A stretch of 64,000 nt of DNA. Origin: Diabrotica undecimpunctata. Lineage: Eukaryota > Arthropoda > Insecta > Coleoptera > Chrysomelidae. Under the pieces are notes generated by a model, which had not been told where the DNA came from, made no database searches, and worked only from the letters and a program-made list of their open reading frames with translations. Shown here piece after piece: positions 54,748 through 64,000 of this stretch. The position numbers and the translations under genes were made by a program. Position 1 is the first letter of the stretch; each line of letters opens with the position of its first letter. Where the stretch lies: contig NC_092808.1 in assembly GCF_040954645.1 (NCBI RefSeq), positions 86,807,389 to 86,871,388 on the forward strand, in the 5' to 3' direction.

Positions 54748-55130
54748 ATGGATGTAAATAATATACCTTCGACATCTAAAAAAGCTAGATTTGAACATAA
54801 ACGTAGATTGACCACTGCTGAATTACAATCATTGTTAGAAGCATCTCGCGAAGACAATGTAGATTAAACGAATGGTGGAAGTGACCCTGATTGACTCTGA
54901 TGAAATATTTGCACAAAGTCGTTCAGAAAAATCGAGGATTGCGTTTTGGAAAGAGACAACACAAACAGAATTTAAGACTTTTCTCGGGGCTTATGTTCCA
55001 TATGGGTACAATTAAGATGAACCGTCTGAATGACTACTGAAAAAGTATGGGTAACTTCTATAATAGTGTTGACTTGACTAGACAATTGATCATAGCCCAT
55101 ATTAAGAAATAACCGAATAGACAATCCTCA
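54748..55130 (+). pseudogene. piggyBac transposase N-terminal remnant
   Basis: ATG 54748 starts MDVNNIPSTSKKARFEHKRR and stops after EDNVD. A second frame then reads GLMFHMGTIKMNRLNDY near 54985-55035, the conserved piggyBac block G...HMG..K.....DYW. It lies after a C-terminal remnant rather than before it, so two separate copies are juxtaposed. Confidence 0.65.
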
Positions 55131-56638
55131 CTTGTCAAAGAAACTAAAAAAACGTGAAGTGGTCTAAAAACTAAAAAGTCCCCTATTTCAAACTGGTTTT
55201 TAATAAAAAATTTAATAATAATTAAAGTTAAAGAGATAAAGTTTTTTTAATATACCCTAAAACTGAAAGCGCAAAGAATCGATTGCAAGTTACAAAATAC
55301 TTGTAGTCATACTGTTTGGACAAGTACAGTTGTTTAAATAATCGGTTTCTGTGATAAACAAATTGAATAAATTGTAAAATATTTTTTGATCTGCTTGATA
55401 TTTAGCACACTTTAATAACTCATCAATTGCCATAATTTCAAGTAGCTATATTACCTGTCGTTAGGCAAAAAACAAAGTTATTAACATTTATAAATTACTA
55501 CAAACATAATATCTTACAGTTTACGGTTTTTTCGTTTTTTCTTATCTCAATTATTTATGTATTTAAATTTGGTATTTGTCTACATAAAAAACTTTTTATG
55601 GTCTACAACATTTATTTGAATTGTTTTTCTTTAGAATGTATACAAAACGTTTTATAAGCAAACAATTATTTCTTTTGCCTTTTAAGATTGTTTAAAAAAA
55701 CAAAGCAAAATCAACTTTAGTCAACTCAGTCTTTACGAATTTTCGTCGGCTACCCCTCATACTATTTAGAATTTATATTTCTGTATAAGATTTTTTTAAA
55801 CTATTTAGCGAGGTTCCGTGAACTACTTTCTTATGGCAAAGTCAAATATTATTTTTCTATGTGATTAAGCCACAATTATTGGTCGATATTGAGATGAAAA
55901 TTACATTTTTAATTAACTAATATTTAACGATATGTTTTCCAATATCTTGTTTATTGTACAGATTATGTAAAATGTGTATACACATTTTGTACAAAAAACG
56001 TTTTTTTGAGAACGATTTCCTGAATGGAAATCAAAATGTCAAACATTAAATAATTAAAAATGTAATTCTCATCACAATCACAACCAATATTTTTGACTTA
56101 ATCCCATAAAAACCTAATATTTATCTTAAAATATTCACTGATAGCTTCGATAAAACAGGTTGGAAATTAAAATATGTAAAATATTCCCCGACACAACTCT
56201 CTGGGAAAAAATATCTAAATAAATAGATATAACAACTGAACATTGATATAAAAAAAACCTGTTAGTTGACCCCAGCCGGCTGAAATCAGCCGGCTGGCAG
56301 GTAGATTCAGTGTCTTTATTATTTGAACTTGACCGACCGACCAAACCGATCGATATTTTTATGTTTTCAAATATAATTTTAAGTATTAATACTGGCAACA
56401 TCTATTGGCTTTAAAATGATACCAAATACAATAATTTTACCTTCCGAGGTTACAATGATGGTTTGATGTAAAAAATTTATTATATAAAAAAATCGGATTA
56501 TTGAAAAACCGACAACGGTGCCAAGCCTACAAAGGTGCTCTAAACGAACATACACGACTTATAAATAGGAAATGATAGCATTTCTTGGTGATGCTAAACT
56601 ACTGCAACGTGAAAAGAGCTCTAAATGATAGCGGGATG
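55131..56638. other. No gene recognised
   Basis: AT-rich. Contains a GC-rich double palindrome, CAGCCGGCTG repeated at 56273-56282 and 56287-56296, and GACC repeats near 56331. Confidence 0.45.
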
Positions 56639-56677
<39 letters not shown>

Positions 56678-56699
56678 ATAGATATATATATATATATAT

Positions 56700-56739
<40 letters not shown>
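56639..56739. repeat. Interrupted (TA)n microsatellite
   Basis: TA repeats broken by ATTTATAT and two GATATA interruptions. Confidence 0.97.
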
Positions 56740-58199
56740 ACGGCATTAAGTGAACTCCGCCCATGTTAAAATTCAGGTTCAATTGAGCTCCGTGGTCAAG
56801 TGGATACCGATATACGGAGCTCACTTGACAATTCCGTAATATTGGTTCAGTCGATTCATCAGCATGTAGAGTTTAATAATTTATCAAAATTTTTTGGAGC
56901 CCGTAATTACCCCTGTATCATAAATGTATATCGCTTAGTTCACGTGTATATATTATAGGGGTCGTTCAGATCTTCTTCATTGTATATTTGAACCATACGT
57001 TTATCGGTTTAACTAAGCTCTGAGAGTTTGGCAACTGTGCGATTATACCGTATATTTTCAACATATACCCTGAACGGTTTATATGGGCTCCTTATTTTTA
57101 TCTACTGTTTGTAGACAGTGGAATGTCATACGCATAACATTGTGTAACAGAGGATATCATATTACCTGGTATAACTACGTACTAAAATGTAACTGGTTCT
57201 TTAAAAAACAGGTATGAAGATACAAAAGGATTTGGGCTTATTATTGAATGGAATGTTCGCTTGCATAGAAAATTTTATTTTTTCTGTATTTTTAAAGATG
57301 TTGTTTTTTCATTTAATATAATTTTATTAGTTCAATGCCGGACTTGATGTTTTTTTTAATTACAGAAATTTCGTAATATATTTTGTTTACGTGAGTGTCT
57401 TTGTACATTTTATGTAAGCATCTGATTAATAAAAACTACTTTTATTTTATTCAATCTTCTGCGATATATTGTATAAAACTTTTTTAATATTTTAGTTCTG
57501 GTCTTATTTGTGTACTACATGTGATATCTCGATAGAAGGTTATCTCAAAATAAATATGGTTAAGTGCTACAATAGATATTTTTGTGTTAAAATGGGTAGT
57601 AGTGTGCACAAAAAGAAAGAATGGTTAATTTGTCTAACAAGGTATATTTGGCAGCAGAAGCATATAGTACAAGCGTCTATGTATGTTTTAAGGGCGGAAG
57701 GACGTGCGCCTCATTTTTAGCTGACAAGCTTGCGAAGAATATTATTTCTGGTCCTCAATTTACCTTTTAGTTTTAAACAATAATCTATGACTGACCCATT
57801 GTGATACAAACTATTTTCAAGGAATTTTAGGAAGTCTACAGTTCAATGATTTTATGACAAGATTGGATGTTCAGTTTTGTGAAAACGTCTATGTTGAGGA
57901 AATTGAAGGAGCACCCACGAGTTTTTCAGGGGTTTTGGCTGAAAATTTATTCATAGTTTATTTTTATTGTGCAATAATAGGTGTCTCGTCTATATAATAG
58001 AAGTCCTAGTATCTACCGGTATGGATCGTTTGTTTGTGTAAATGTTATATAGTGTAGGTGCCTTTATGCTACCCCAAGCGAGACCGTTCTTCATCTGCTA
58101 CTCTTACCAGTGAGTGATACAAAAAATATTCTCTTATGTTGGCATACGCAGACAATGTAAGTGAGCTTGTTATCTAAGGGGATATCATATAGTTTTTGG
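56740..58199. other. No gene recognised
   Basis: A 70-codon frame at 57508-57720 (MCTTCDISIEGYLKINMVKC) has several Cys but matches no family I know. YADN in LMLAYADNVSEL near 58138 (+) looks like a decayed RT box without supporting context. Confidence 0.35.
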
Positions 58200-58545
58200 A
58201 GAAATATTCTGTAATTTAAGGTGTCTTAAATTGGTTGAAAAATACCACCCCTGATACCGGATATTTTTCGTACCCGTCTTTTTTTTTGCCAAGTTTAAGC
58301 AAGGTAACAACTTTGGCTTGTCTCTAAATTTTGGCTATCTCCATAATTTGAATACAGTTGTTCATCATGAGGATAAGCCATTGTAGAGTGTTTTTGGTCC
58401 AGGTTTCGTAATAAGCTTTGTGCTCAGATCCTCAATGTCGGTAGTTGTATTATTTTTCATTAAATATGTAGATGGTGGATCCAAGCTCAACATCGTTAAA
58501 ATGTTCTCTCGGCTGACTGGTTTTGTCCTTTCTTACTTTAAGTTA
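58200..58545 (-). pseudogene. Jockey-like RT N-terminal fragment
   Basis: The minus strand reads REHFNDVELG, NNCIQIMEIAKI*RQAKVVT then LLKLGKKK, resembling the IP..WR.A.VV.LLKPGK block just before RT fingers. Stops are present and the fingers are not readable. Confidence 0.5.
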
Positions 58546-59365
58546 TTCTTTGCTTCTTTTGCGACAGAAATAGCATGTCTATATCTATGATCTGGTTTTC
58601 AGCGATCAGCTATATACCAAATACCCTAGGTTAGACCCTATATGTGTTTCCTGCACTAGAGATAAGTTACATTCGTGTTTAGCTCATATGTCTGATAAGT
58701 TTAAGTAAAGTAAAGTTTCTTGATCTCTAGATATACCCTTAACAGTTATAGACATATGTTATTAGAATAGTTGGTTCTAAAAAGGACCAATTTGACAAAA
58801 TCATATTAAAGGGGTGACTGAAGAATTAGCCGATTAATTAATTAATCATTACCCGGGGTATGCCCGATTGCGGTGATCTTATTAGTACTTCAATCTTCCT
58901 TAACGCGCGTTCTTTGAATCCCATAAGTAATGCATAATCTTTTACTTTTTATTAAAAATTTAAATTTTACATGCCGTGTATTACTTTTTGACGATATTTC
59001 GAATCAGATTTGTATAGTAATAATTTTAGGTATTAAAGAGCCTCTTTGTGAAAAATAAATAAGTTTGTGATATCGGTCGCAACTCATATCTAGATAATAA
59101 CAAAATAAACAGTTAAAATAAGTGTAAACAATTTCAACTACATATATCGGTGCCACTGTTCAGGTGATGGGTTTATCAGAGATTATCAAAGATTACATTT
59201 TAATTCAATGTTCTATTTACGTTTTTTCAATATTAAAAAAGTAGGAAAAGACATGTTTATGCTTTTATTTTTTTAAATCTATTCTATTTTCTTTTTAGAG
59301 TTCCGTCTTTTTTGAACGACCTGTGTTCTTTTTTTAATTGGGCACTTGTCCAAAGCTATGACAAA
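58546..59365. other. No gene recognised
   Basis: AT-rich sequence without motif. Confidence 0.45.
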
Positions 59366-59470
59366 TACTCTTTCCTCTACTATTCTACATTAATATGACT
59401 GATTCATTATTTTCTCTAAACACTCTGTCCTCTGCTATTCTACATTAATATGACTGATTTATTTTATCTT
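59366..59470. repeat. Short tandem duplication, about 52-bp unit
   Basis: CTATTCTACATTAATATGAC followed by TGATT occurs twice, at about 59380 and 59432, within a duplicated segment, followed by a TTC-rich tract at 59509-59523. Confidence 0.8.
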
Positions 59471-59549
59471 TCTTGCAGCAATTTTAATGTTTATCCTGTG
59501 TATCTTTTTCTTCTTCTTCTTCTATTTATATAGACATGACTGTCATTTT

Positions 59550-60504
59550 TCAATGTGCCTCCAGTAAGTTGCCGTTCCATCGTTTTCGTGATCTTCCTAC
59601 TGATCGTCTTCCTACAGGTTGACCGTCTCTTGCCATCTTTACTACTCTATTTGTTGTCATTCGGCTTATATGATCGTTCCATTCTACTCTTCTATTTCTT
59701 AACCAGTTCTTGATCTTCTCCATCTTGCATCTACGTCGTATATCTGTACTTCTAGCTCTGTCCCATAGTGGCTTACCATCAATTTTTTTAAGTGTTTTCA
59801 TCTCTGCTGTTTCTAATATCCTTTTTGTCCTCTCTGTGTCAGGTCTTGTTTCTGCCGCGTATGTCATTGGTCTGATGACTGTTTTGTAAATTCTGCCTTT
59901 CGTTTCTTTCCCGATAGTTTTATTGCTTCATATTGTTTCATTTAGTCAGCCTGCGGCTCTGTTTGCTCTATTCACTGGATCTTCCACTTCAGTTTCGAGC
60001 TTTCCGTAGCTAGATAATGTGATGGCTAGATATTTAAACTCCATCACTTGTTCTATTATCTGACCTTTCAGCTCCAATTAACATCTTAGTAAATTTGCTG
60101 TTGTAACCATGAATTTTGTCTCTTTTGGGGAAATTAACATGTTAAATTTTCTGGCAGTTATATGAAATTGGTGCAGCACACGTTGTAAATCATCTTCATT
60201 TTGAAAGAGTAGTATTGCGTCGTTTGCACAGCAATTTTAATTTGTTTTTCTTCCATTTGGTATCTTTTTTTAGTTCTTACTTTTTTATTATTTCATCCAT
60301 AATCAGGTTGAACAATAGAGGACTCAGGAAATATCCCTGCCTTATCCCATTGTCAGCTTTATTAGGGTCGGTTGGTTCTTCTTCTACTTTTACTTTTATT
60401 GTGTTATTTTGGTATATATTTTCGGTCGTTTTGATTTTTCCTAGAGGTATCTCTCTTGCGTACAATAAGTGGATAACGTTTTTTAATTTGTGTTTCTTCT
60501 GCAT
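59550..60504 (-). pseudogene. RTE-like reverse transcriptase, 3' part (group A)
   Basis: The palm begins at 60504: HLLYAREIPLGKIKTTENIY, then ADNGIRQGYFLSPLLFNLIM. The catalytic box reads CANDA near 60230, so YADD has lost Tyr and one Asp. FKYLAITLSSYGK follows, and the frame 59867-59550 holds MTYAAETRPDTERTKRILET and the tail GQPVGRRSVGRSRKRWNGNL. Endonuclease and fingers are absent. Several breaks occur between 60277 and 59867. Confidence 0.88.
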
Positions 60505-60559
60505 ATCATTATTTCTTCTGTGTATTAAAAGTTAAATTTTGCTTATTATTAAGATTCCC

Positions 60560-60830
60560 TTAACGTGTTTATTAATTGTCTTGTTTCTGCAGTACGAATA
60601 TATGTGTATCATGATAGATTGTAATGCATATTTCATTTGCGTTTGCCAATTACTTTTTCACTTCCTCAGCGATAGGTCTTTTTTTCCTCATCAATAACCT
60701 TATCTTATCCTCGCTCGATACAGCTATTCTAAGATATTTATATTTCACTATATGCTCTATCATTTGGTTTTTATCTCAAATTTGCACCTATGACGAAATT
60801 TATAATACATATCTAATATCTGGTGCTTTC
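60560..60830 (-). pseudogene. RTE-like thumb fragment (group A, separate copy)
   Basis: The minus strand reads DKNQMIEHIVKYKYLRIAVS then SEDKIRLLMRKKRPIAEEVK, the thumb region (VxxFKYLGIxxSSxxD..EEV). It follows the palm of the neighbouring copy in the wrong order, so it is a second fragment. Confidence 0.65.
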
Positions 60831-61392
60831 ATATGAAACTGGAATAAAACACTTGGTAGATAATATTTATTTGTTTTGAGTACACTTTTTTTAGAACCTA
60901 GTACATAAAGGAATAAATATTTGTCTGTTTAGTGTTTTCCAAGTCTGTAAAACATAAACAGGCTTAAATATTAGATTATACATTTATTAAGAATATTCAA
61001 TATCGAAATTGAAGATTTTGTATCACAAAATATGAATAGGTTTTTACATTTTGTTTGACGTTTTAATCTTCTAATCGAAGTTCATTTTTCAAAAAACTAT
61101 AAAATTGTGAGAACAAATTGCTATATAAAAGTACGAGGCAATATTCTCATGCTGTGAGCTTTGCTGCTCTGTTACTTGTATAACGCTTAAGCTATTTTTA
61201 ATTTTTTGTCAATATTTTTGAGGTGTTTCCTTAAATGACCATGTTTAAGGTTAGTACGTTTGATTAAATGAAATTGATATTAATTTAATAGTTTCCATTT
61301 TATTAGTACTGATGGTATATAACTAGCATCTGTTGGTACTATATATCAATTTTAACATGTGGAAGTGAGAGCACTCTCTTGTTAGTATTTTC
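60831..61392. other. No gene recognised
   Basis: AT-rich flank of the SINE insertion. Confidence 0.45.
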
Positions 61393-61405
61393 AGTGTAAA
61401 TTATG

Positions 61406-61651
61406 TGGCAGCCGTAGCTCAGTGGCTGTGTTACTGGTTTAACAAGCTGGAAGGCCCGGGTTTGAATCCTGGCACCAACAAAATTTTCAATTTCTAATTT
61501 AACTGCGCTGCCACCGTGCTTCGGAGGGTACGTAAAGCCGTCGGTCCCGGCTACGAAAGTAGTCGTTAAGTCATGTTAGGGGCGCTTGCGCGACCTGAAA
61601 ACCCTAACACTAGACCTTGGCCAGAAGGTTACACGAACTTACTTACTTACT
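61406..61651 (+). mobile_element. tRNA-derived SINE with 13-bp target duplication
   Basis: AGTGTAAATTATG flanks the element at 61393-61405 and 61652-61664. The 5' head is tRNA-like, with an A box (TAGCTCAGTGG at 61415) and a B box (GGTTTGAATCC at about 61459), an internal pol III promoter. A GC-rich body (GTGCTTCGGAGGGTACGT, then GCCGTCGGTCCCGGCTACG) follows, resembling the conserved body of other insect SINEs I recall. The 3' end is (ACTT)n. It needs a LINE for mobility. The only similar tail here, of the group D RTE, is (AAGT)n on its own strand, so it is not a clear partner. Confidence 0.93.
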
Positions 61652-61664
61652 AGTGTAAATTATG

Positions 61665-61864
61665 ACGAAACCAGAAATAACCCATATTATTCCCCCCGTG
61701 TGATCTTAGTATTTCCATTGATTGAATAATATAGGGTCTCCAATATTTCAGTCAATGGTATGTCAGAGTGGTTTTTATTAATTTTTATATATATTTGCAA
61801 TATGAAGAAGAAAGTTCAGTATAGGCAGTTAAACAGCTAACCTGTCAATTTAAAAGTAAGAGCA
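61665..61864. other. No gene recognised
   Basis: Short AT-rich gap. Confidence 0.4.
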
Positions 61865-62500
61865 AGTACCAACTTGCTGAAAAGCATACCCATACACAAA
61901 AGGGATGATAAAATGTAGTGCACAAACTATAGCGGTATAAGCTATATATTAATTATTAGGATATACAGATTTTTTTCTGATAAACCTATAACGATTGAGT
62001 GAATAGGTGAACTATCAAATAGGAGACTATTAGTGTGGAATTAGAAAAAACTTAATAGAGACCTGGACAAAGAAATGAGAGATCAAGTACTAAAAGCAAA
62101 TAGACTGGCAGGATGCCTTAATAACACTATATGGCTAAACAGACACATTAACACTGAGATGATATCAATTTATAAAGCCAGTGTAAGACAAATAATGACA
62201 TATGCTTCAGAAACAAGACCCGGCACAGCCACAACGCAAAGAATAATGGAAACGGCAGAGATGAGAGTACTGAGAACAATTATAGGAAATACGCTGAGAA
62301 ATCAAAAGAGAAGTGAAGACATTAGAAGAAAATGTAACGTAAAGTGTATAAATGAATTTACACAAAATAGAAAAAAAGAATGGAATAATTACATAAGCAG
62401 AATGGAGGAGACCCGTGACGTCAAAATTGGAAGAGATAAGTCACGAATCGGCAGAAGAAGTATCGGATGATCGCGCAAAAAATGAAGTGATAACCTTCCA
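61865..62500 (+). pseudogene. RTE-like reverse transcriptase, internally deleted (group A)
   Basis: The RT fingers read IPIHKRDDKM then CTNYSGISYI near 61885-61950. The palm with YADD is missing, and the text resumes with LDKEMRDQVLKANRLAGCLN, YKASVRQIMTYASETRPG and the tail NNYISRMEETRDVKIGRDKS then RIGRRSIG (stop near 62470). Confidence 0.87.
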
Positions 62501-63129
62501 TAGAGGTATTATTCCACCAATGAACAAGTAAAATTGCTTATAAAGATCTCTCAGATAAATAAGCGGAACAACAGAAACTGAGTATAAACGTGAAATTCCA
62601 GAATTAACATTAAATAAATTACCGCAAATCGTACGAACTGAAATAAGTGTTATTTTCTGCTCATATATATAATAAGAACTATATTTAAACCAAGTGACAG
62701 AAAAAAAATTATATATACATTTACTTCTAAATGATTAAGGTCTATAAAATTATTATTAAAGTTAAAGCTTATACAAGCCACAAAGTTTTTAAAACAATTA
62801 GACCGAACATAATATCATAACTGTAACACATAATATATACGGAAACAATAAAGAAATAGATATGTTTAGTGGTTATGAAACCGCTTGTCGTCTGCCATGA
62901 ATTTTATTACAGAATCAAGTTACCAATACCATAAGACACCAAAATATTTTGTCTGAGTAATGACTTACTACGATAAAAAGAAATAGAATACTTTTATAAT
63001 ACACAACGTTATAACGTTGTGTAAACGCATGTTAATAACAATTGGTAATAAAGACATAAAGATACCCACTAGAAAGTTTAAAATTTCAAAACTACAGTAA
63101 AATAAAGTTCAAGTATATTATTTTCATTA
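62501..63129. other. No gene recognised
   Basis: AT-rich; contains ACAACGTTATAACGTTGT, an 18-bp perfect palindrome at 63002-63019. Confidence 0.45.
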
Positions 63130-63245
63130 TTTGTTCAATACTGATGCCATCAATTTTTATTTTACATCTAGTTGGTTCTTTGCTGACTACTATTGTTTTA
63201 GTTTTCTGAGATGAAATTGTCATAATAAATTCATAATGCCAGGTA
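63130..63245 (-). pseudogene. RTE-like fragment, duplicate of the neighbouring copy (group A)
   Basis: Reads MTISSQKTKTIVVSKEPTRC then KIKIDGI, the same segment found at 63430-63535 (SSQKTKTIVVS, KIEIDGI), at clearly less than full identity. It is a second, older piece of the same family rather than a tandem duplication. Confidence 0.75.
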
Positions 63246-63249
63246 TTTT

Positions 63250-64000
63250 ATTTCCATTACCTATGTGGTTATTCCATTCTTTTTTTCTATTTTGTATCCA
63301 TTCATTTATACACTATACGTTACATTTTCTTTTCGATTTCTCAGAGTATTTCCTGTAATTCTTCTCAGTACTCTCATCTCTGCCGCGTCCATTATTCTTT
63401 GCGTTGTGGCTGTGTCGGGTCTTGTTTCTGCTAATGCCATCAATTTCTATTTTACATCTGTGGTCCTGTGCTGACTACTATGGTTTTAGTTTTCTGAGAT
63501 GAGATTGTCATATTAAATTCTTTTGCTCTTATGTTAAATTTGTGGACCAATCTTTGCAGACTATCTTCATCTTGGGCTATTAATATTGCGTCATCTGCGT
63601 AACGGAGTATTTTAATTTCTTTGTTTCCCATTCTGTATCCTCTTCGTTTGTTAACGCTTTTGATGATTTGATCCATGATCAAATTGAAGAGCATGGGGCT
63701 CAATCTCAACGAATCCCCTTGTCTTATTCTGCTGCCTATTTCTATAGGTTCTGTAAGTTGTCCCTCTATTCTGACTTCAATTTTGTTGTTTTGGTCGATG
63801 TTTTCGATAGTTTTTATAATATTTAGGAGAGCTTCTCTATTATACAGAAGATGGATTACATCTTTCAGTCTTACTCTGTCAAACGCTTTCTTTAGGTCAA
63901 TCAGACACAGAAATGCTAGTCTATTATACTTCAGTGATTTCTCAGTAATTTGCTTTATAACGAATTTTGCATCTGTACACGATCTACCACTTAAAAAACC
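63250..64000 (-). pseudogene. RTE-like reverse transcriptase, running off the window (group A)
   Basis: From 64000 downward: SGRSCTDAKFVI, LCLIDLKKAFDRVRLKDVIH, LLYNREALLNIIKTIENIDQ, then a frame change and MRLSPMLFNLIMDQIIKSVN, then LRYADDAILIAQDEDSLQRL with intact YADD, and NIRAKEFNMTISSQKTKTIV to 63452. A deletion then joins this to AETRPDTATTQRIMDAAEMR (near 63420) and ends in the C-terminal tail NRKKEWNNHI near 63265. The 5' part lies beyond the window. Confidence 0.9.

Noticed and set aside
57508..57720. 70-codon Cys-containing frame as a gene
   Set aside because: No family match, no conserved spacing of Cys, and compositionally like its surroundings.
61406..61480. A functional tRNA gene
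   Set aside because: A and B boxes fit, but the anticodon stem is poor and the unit continues into a SINE body with tail and target duplication.
33881..61651. Group D RTE as the partner of the SINE because both show TTAC/ACTT tails
   Set aside because: On their own strands the tails are (AAGT)n and (ACTT)n, complementary rather than identical, and the adjoining sequences do not match.
59366..61664. CRISPR-like array or bacterial island
   Set aside because: Repeats are a two-unit duplication and eukaryotic elements; no regular repeat-spacer structure exists anywhere in the window.

Overview
The window looks like insect nuclear DNA. It is AT-rich, has long (TA)n microsatellites, and is packed with decayed transposable elements of kinds common in large insect genomes: RTE-like, I-type and Jockey/CR1-like LINEs, Penelope-like elements, gypsy, Tc1/mariner, piggyBac and a tRNA-derived SINE. 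A beetle is my best guess from the mix of families, but nothing in the sequence proves the order. Nothing bacterial was seen: no operons, rRNA or CRISPR.

The one host gene I can support is a first coding exon at 17741-18023 (+), which resembles the extreme N-terminus of the insect NMDA-type glutamate receptor subunit 2. It has a signal peptide and a clean phase-1 GT donor, and follows a locally GC-richer leader. No later exon was recognised, so if the gene is intact its first intron runs at least 46 kb and everything to the right of 18024 lies inside it.

Layout. 0.7-5.7 kb: a TIR element, a Tc1 remnant, a LINE ORF1 remnant and an RTE fragment. 5.9-8.0 kb: a broken copy of a DNC..GQ/GHT..E protein family, short repeats and a Penelope GIY-YIG tail. 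8.5-15.6 kb: RTE, Tc1 and CR1-like remnants, a 1.44-kb long-TIR element containing a THAP-like first exon, and an RTE insertion with a 14-bp target duplication. 15.9-17.1 kb: a TTAA-flanked piggyBac derivative and a small MITE. 17.4-18.0 kb: the receptor exon. 19-21 kb and 27.8-29.6 kb: mariner-like elements with long TIRs, each carrying an insertion. 23.55-27.31 kb: a 3.76-kb TIR element carrying the longer DNC..GQ/GHT..E gene and a 72-bp-periodic subterminal array, possibly a little-described DNA transposon family. 32-36 kb: a decayed uncharacterised family and an RTE ORF. 37.1-41.75 kb: a gypsy element with one LTR. 41.8-43.0 kb: Penelope pieces with a decayed hammerhead-like motif. 43.19-48.68 kb: an apparently full-length I-type LINE between 13-bp target duplications. 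49.7-51.7 kb: a 122-bp satellite split by an RTE insertion. 51.8-64 kb: RTE, Jockey-like and piggyBac debris and a SINE with a 13-bp target duplication.

Most coding traces are transposon-derived pseudogenes with stops, frameshifts or lost catalytic residues. The better preserved ones are the I-type LINE, the gypsy element and the RTE copy at 12.3 kb. Family assignments come from reading translated motifs; no database search was possible.
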